Shown: piece after piece, positions 61,376 through 64,000 of the stretch
How the letters are laid out: every line of letters begins with the position of its first letter
How positions within the stretch are numbered: the stretch's first letter is position 1
Source: Dastarcus helophoroides
Taxonomy: Eukaryota > Arthropoda > Insecta > Coleoptera > Bothrideridae
Reading direction: 5' to 3'
Length of the DNA stretch: 64,000 nt
NCBI GenBank assembly: GCA_028583605.1
Contig: CM053330.1
Location: 33,753,597-33,817,596 of the forward strand
Notes under the pieces: model-generated
Told to the model about the DNA's origin: nothing
What the model saw: only the letters and a program-made list of their open reading frames with translations
The model's database searches: none
Made by a program: the position numbers and the translations under genes

Positions 61376-62877
61376 TATTTTTTTTTATTGCGAAGGTTAA
61401 AAAAAATCGAGAGAAAAACTCAATAATTTTGCAGACAGAAATAAGAAAAGCAGTCAAAAATTAAATCGCAGTTGGTTCGTTTGGTATGTTGCTATAGTTA
61501 TACCAAATAAATAATTGTTTCACATCAATTTTTCAATTTTGATCCGTATGAATCTCAAGATCTCAATAATGTGTGAAAACGAGGTAGAGCAGGAAAACAT
61601 TCCGGTATGTGTGAAGAAAGAAGCCTTAGAGGCAGTAGCTAAATTATTGCCTCAAAAATCGCGATTAATATATGAAAAAGAGTACACATGCTTTCAAAGG
61701 TGGAAAATGGCAAAGAAGATTAATAGTTTAAGTGAAACGGTATTTCTGGCATATTTTTCTGAAAAGCAAAGAAGGTGAAGCCATCAACATTGTGGTCTTA
61801 TTATTCGATGCTGAAGTCTACAATTTTGGTCAACAAAAATTGTGACATTTCAAAGTAAATAACGTCAAATTTAGTGTATAATTTTTTTGCTAATACGAAT
61901 TATTGTTTACAGATACAGTAAACTAATTGCATGATTGAAGAAACTATGTGATGGTTATAAACCTAAGAAATCGAACATTTTTGAACCTGATGATATTCGA
62001 TTTATAAAAGAAGCTTCCGATGATGATTATTTGTTTATGAAGGTTGTGGCGGTAATGGGTTTATATGGGGCATGCCGGTCCGATGAATTGTATAAATTAG
62101 AGATGTCTAATATTGATGATAGAACATCAGTAATGATCGTTCAACTGATTGATACTAAAACCAAAAAAGATCGGTCTTTTTGTATAACTGATCAGGAAGT
62201 GGGTGTTTTGGACATCATAAGAAAATATATCGGCTTACGTCCTAAACACGTTCCTCATAATACGTTTTTTATTAACTATAGACAAAAAAGTATACTATCC
62301 AGCCTGTAGGCATAAACACTTTATATAAAGTCCCAAGAAAAATTGCCGATTTCCTAAATTTACCGGATTCAGAAAAATACAGTGGTCATTGTTTTAGACG
62401 ATCTGCAGCCACAATGATGGCAAACTCAGGAGCTGACATGGTGACAATAAAGCGCGCAGGGGGATGGAAGTCATCATCAGTAGCTGAAACTTATATAGAA
62501 AATTCAGTACGAAGTAAAATTGAAGTTTCAAAGAAGATACTAGTTGGGTCAACGAGTGGGATCGTTAGTAATACTATATCTTCTGTATGCCCGTCTGTTC
62601 ACCATTCTGAACACCGTTCTGTTCCAGACATCCATGTTTCGGGAAATGTGAATGGTACGATCCAAGTTATTATCAATGAAAGCACTAAAGATAATTAAGT
62701 TGTATCTAATAATAATTATTATTTCAAATAAAAATAGATACCTACTTAATTAAAGTATTTTATCTATCCTTGCTGTTAAAGTTCCATTTTATCTACCCTT
62801 ACGGTTAAAATGGTACTTTAATCTGGTGTTTTGAGTTGAATAAAATATACTTTAACCTTCGCAATAAAAAAAAAATA
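61376..62877 (+). mobile_element. Tyrosine-recombinase element (Crypton-like) with inverted ends
   Basis: A TTTATTGCGAAGGTTAA block at about 61384-61400 is matched inversely by TTAACCTTCGCAATAAA at 62852-62868, each continued outward by an A or T run. Between them lies a tyrosine-recombinase gene and, at 62776-62822, a hairpin (TTAAAGTTCCATTTTA with its inverse). Cryptons are the animal tyrosine-recombinase DNA transposons, but they are described as lacking terminal inverted repeats, so the classification is provisional. Confidence 0.6.
61560..62698 (+). pseudogene. Tyrosine recombinase (phage integrase family), interrupted
   Basis: Segment 1 (61560-61778): MCENEVEQENIPVCVKKEAL with an N-terminal SAM-like, DNA-binding helical region (YEKEYTCFQRWKMAKKI). 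After a gap of decayed sequence, segment 2 (61935-62309) has the first active-site Arg in GLYGACRSDELYKLEMSNI and IVQLIDTKTKKDRSF. A frame change near 62300-62320 leads to segment 3 (to 62698) with SGHCFRRSAATMMANSGADM (H..R box) and GGWKSSSVAETYIE (final nucleophile Tyr). The R-H-R-Y set is visible but the gene is broken at two places; part could be intronic. Confidence 0.78.
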
Positions 62878-63077
62878 TATTTTTCATACTAATTGTCAGA
62901 ATTCGGAAATGTTTATATTCTCATTCACATAATTGTTTTTGAATAAAATTATATTAATAGATATTTTAATATTTGTCATTCAATTGAAGAATAGGAAATT
63001 CATGATGCAGTATTATTTTGAAAATGGTGATGGTTTTTTAATATGGTGGTGGTTTCAGTTTTTGTTTCTTTCTTTCT

Positions 63078-64000
63078 ATAGATTAAGCAACATCAAAATA
63101 CTCAGAAGCATAAGATGAAAACTGAAATGAAGAAAACATCTGGTGCATTACAAAATTTCCTTACATCAAACACTAAATCAAAATGTCAAGGGTCTAGTGA
63201 TGATGAGAATATTACAGCAGCGGAATTAGCATTGACTTTTCACACTGTTAAGCATAATTTATCGTATAATAGCGTGGATTGGCTAAATAAATTAAACAAA
63301 ATTGTATTTGTAGATTCCAAAAGAGCTAGTAAAATACGCTTGGCAAGAACTAAAATGGAAGCTTTAGTGACAGAAGTGTTAGGTCCATATTCTGTGGAAA
63401 GTGTAATAAATGATTTACTTGAAGATGTATTTTTCTGTCTCCAGACAAATGCATCAAATAAAAAGAATATTCAGTTATTTCCTCTCGTAGTGCAATATTT
63501 TTCAATAAATGAAGGGATCCAAAATAAACTGATAGATTTTTACAAAAATTCTAATGAATCTGCTGATGGCATGTTAGAAACTATGAAGAAGTCTATGGAT
63601 TCCCACAACCTGTCATTCAATCAAGTATCAGGTCTCAGTGCAGACAATTGCAATGCTAATTTTGGCATTCATCACTCATTGTACACAAATATTAAAAAAG
63701 AAGTACCAAACCTAATAAAAGGCAACTGTCATGCACACATAATACAGTGAAACATGCTATGGGCTATTTGATTTGTGACATAGAAAATATTGTTTTAAAA
63801 ATATACACTCATTTTTCGGTATCTGCTTGTAAAAGAGATGATTTAAAAAAATTTGCTACTATGCTTGATGGCGAATTTCACGAAATCAAACGTCATATTG
63901 GTACACGTTTGTTATCACTACTTCCAGCCACTGACACCCTTTTACTTAATTGGGCACCAATATGTAATTATTTTATAAGTTTAGGTGATAATTGTGCAAT
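63078..64000 (+). pseudogene. hAT transposase (BED-type), runs off the window
   Basis: After a splice-acceptor-like CTATAG at 63081, the frame reads IKQHQNTQKHKMKTEMKKTSGAL, the end of a BED finger, followed by ENITAAELALTFHTVKHNLSYNSVDW, KIRLARTKMEALVTEVLGP, ASNKKNIQLFPLVVQYF, GLSADNCNANFG and KGNCHAHIIQ, all features of hAT transposases of the type with the LFPLVVQYF strand. A frameshift occurs near 63745, after which LLSLLPATDTLLLNWAPICNYF continues to the window's end. Upstream exon(s) and the C-terminus are missing from the window. Confidence 0.82.

Overview
This is a eukaryotic, almost certainly insect, nuclear genome window. It is AT-rich and holds one recognisable intron-containing host gene, an FTSJ1/Trm7-type tRNA 2'-O-methyltransferase at 2564-4372. 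It has a 100-N assembly gap (6943-7042) and is otherwise dominated by transposable elements nested inside one another. I cannot assign the insect order from the sequence. Arthropod-type core promoters (TATA about 31 bp upstream of TCAGT) inside the viral element fit an arthropod host.

Regions. 1-9320: host gene, foldback elements and long T/A-rich low-complexity DNA. About 9324-35115: a GC- and CpG-rich Helitron protein gene cut in two places. One insertion is a hAT element (hAT1, 9440-28915, 8-bp duplication TGCGTCGC), which is itself cut by a 15.8-kb Polinton/Maverick (adintovirus-like) element (10987-26751, about 680-bp terminal inverted repeats, 6-bp duplication CTCAAA). The other is a second hAT (hAT2, 28960-32138, duplication ACTACGTC). 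35382-37723: a TTAA-flanked inverted-repeat element with uncharacterised ORFs. About 37740-42300: a Harbinger element cut by an intact Tigger/pogo element (39798-42135, TA duplication). 42632-47390: a small Harbinger derivative and decayed hAT and unknown transposase remnants. About 47640-54953: a pogo/jerky-type transposase gene cut by a third hAT (hAT3, 49158-53978, ATCTAGGT), which contains a hAT MITE (49575-50207) and a Merlin element with an uninterrupted transposase (50657-51809). 55000-56700: repeat remnants including a YqaJ nuclease fragment. 56770-59920: a Gypsy pol gene split by a deleted BEL/Pao retrotransposon. About 59930-61190: a decayed second Maverick-type DNA polymerase on the minus strand. 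61255-62880: a tyrosine-recombinase element flanked by inverted repeats. About 63050-64000: a hAT transposase running off the window.

The centrepiece is the Polinton/adintovirus-like provirus. It carries protein-primed DNA polymerase B, a retrovirus-type integrase with chromodomain, an A32-type packaging ATPase, an adenovirus-type cysteine protease, a double-jelly-roll major capsid candidate, a penton/minor-capsid candidate, a parvovirus-like phospholipase A2 fused to an adenovirus-core-like hydrophobic segment, a fibre-like coiled-coil protein, a hemopexin-like protein and several orphan proteins. Together these would copy, process, package, enter and integrate a linear dsDNA genome. The polymerase gene is broken in at least five places and the penton candidate has one in-frame stop, while integrase, ATPase, capsid, PLA2 and fibre frames remain open. 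The copy is therefore a relatively young but defective endogenous virus-like element.
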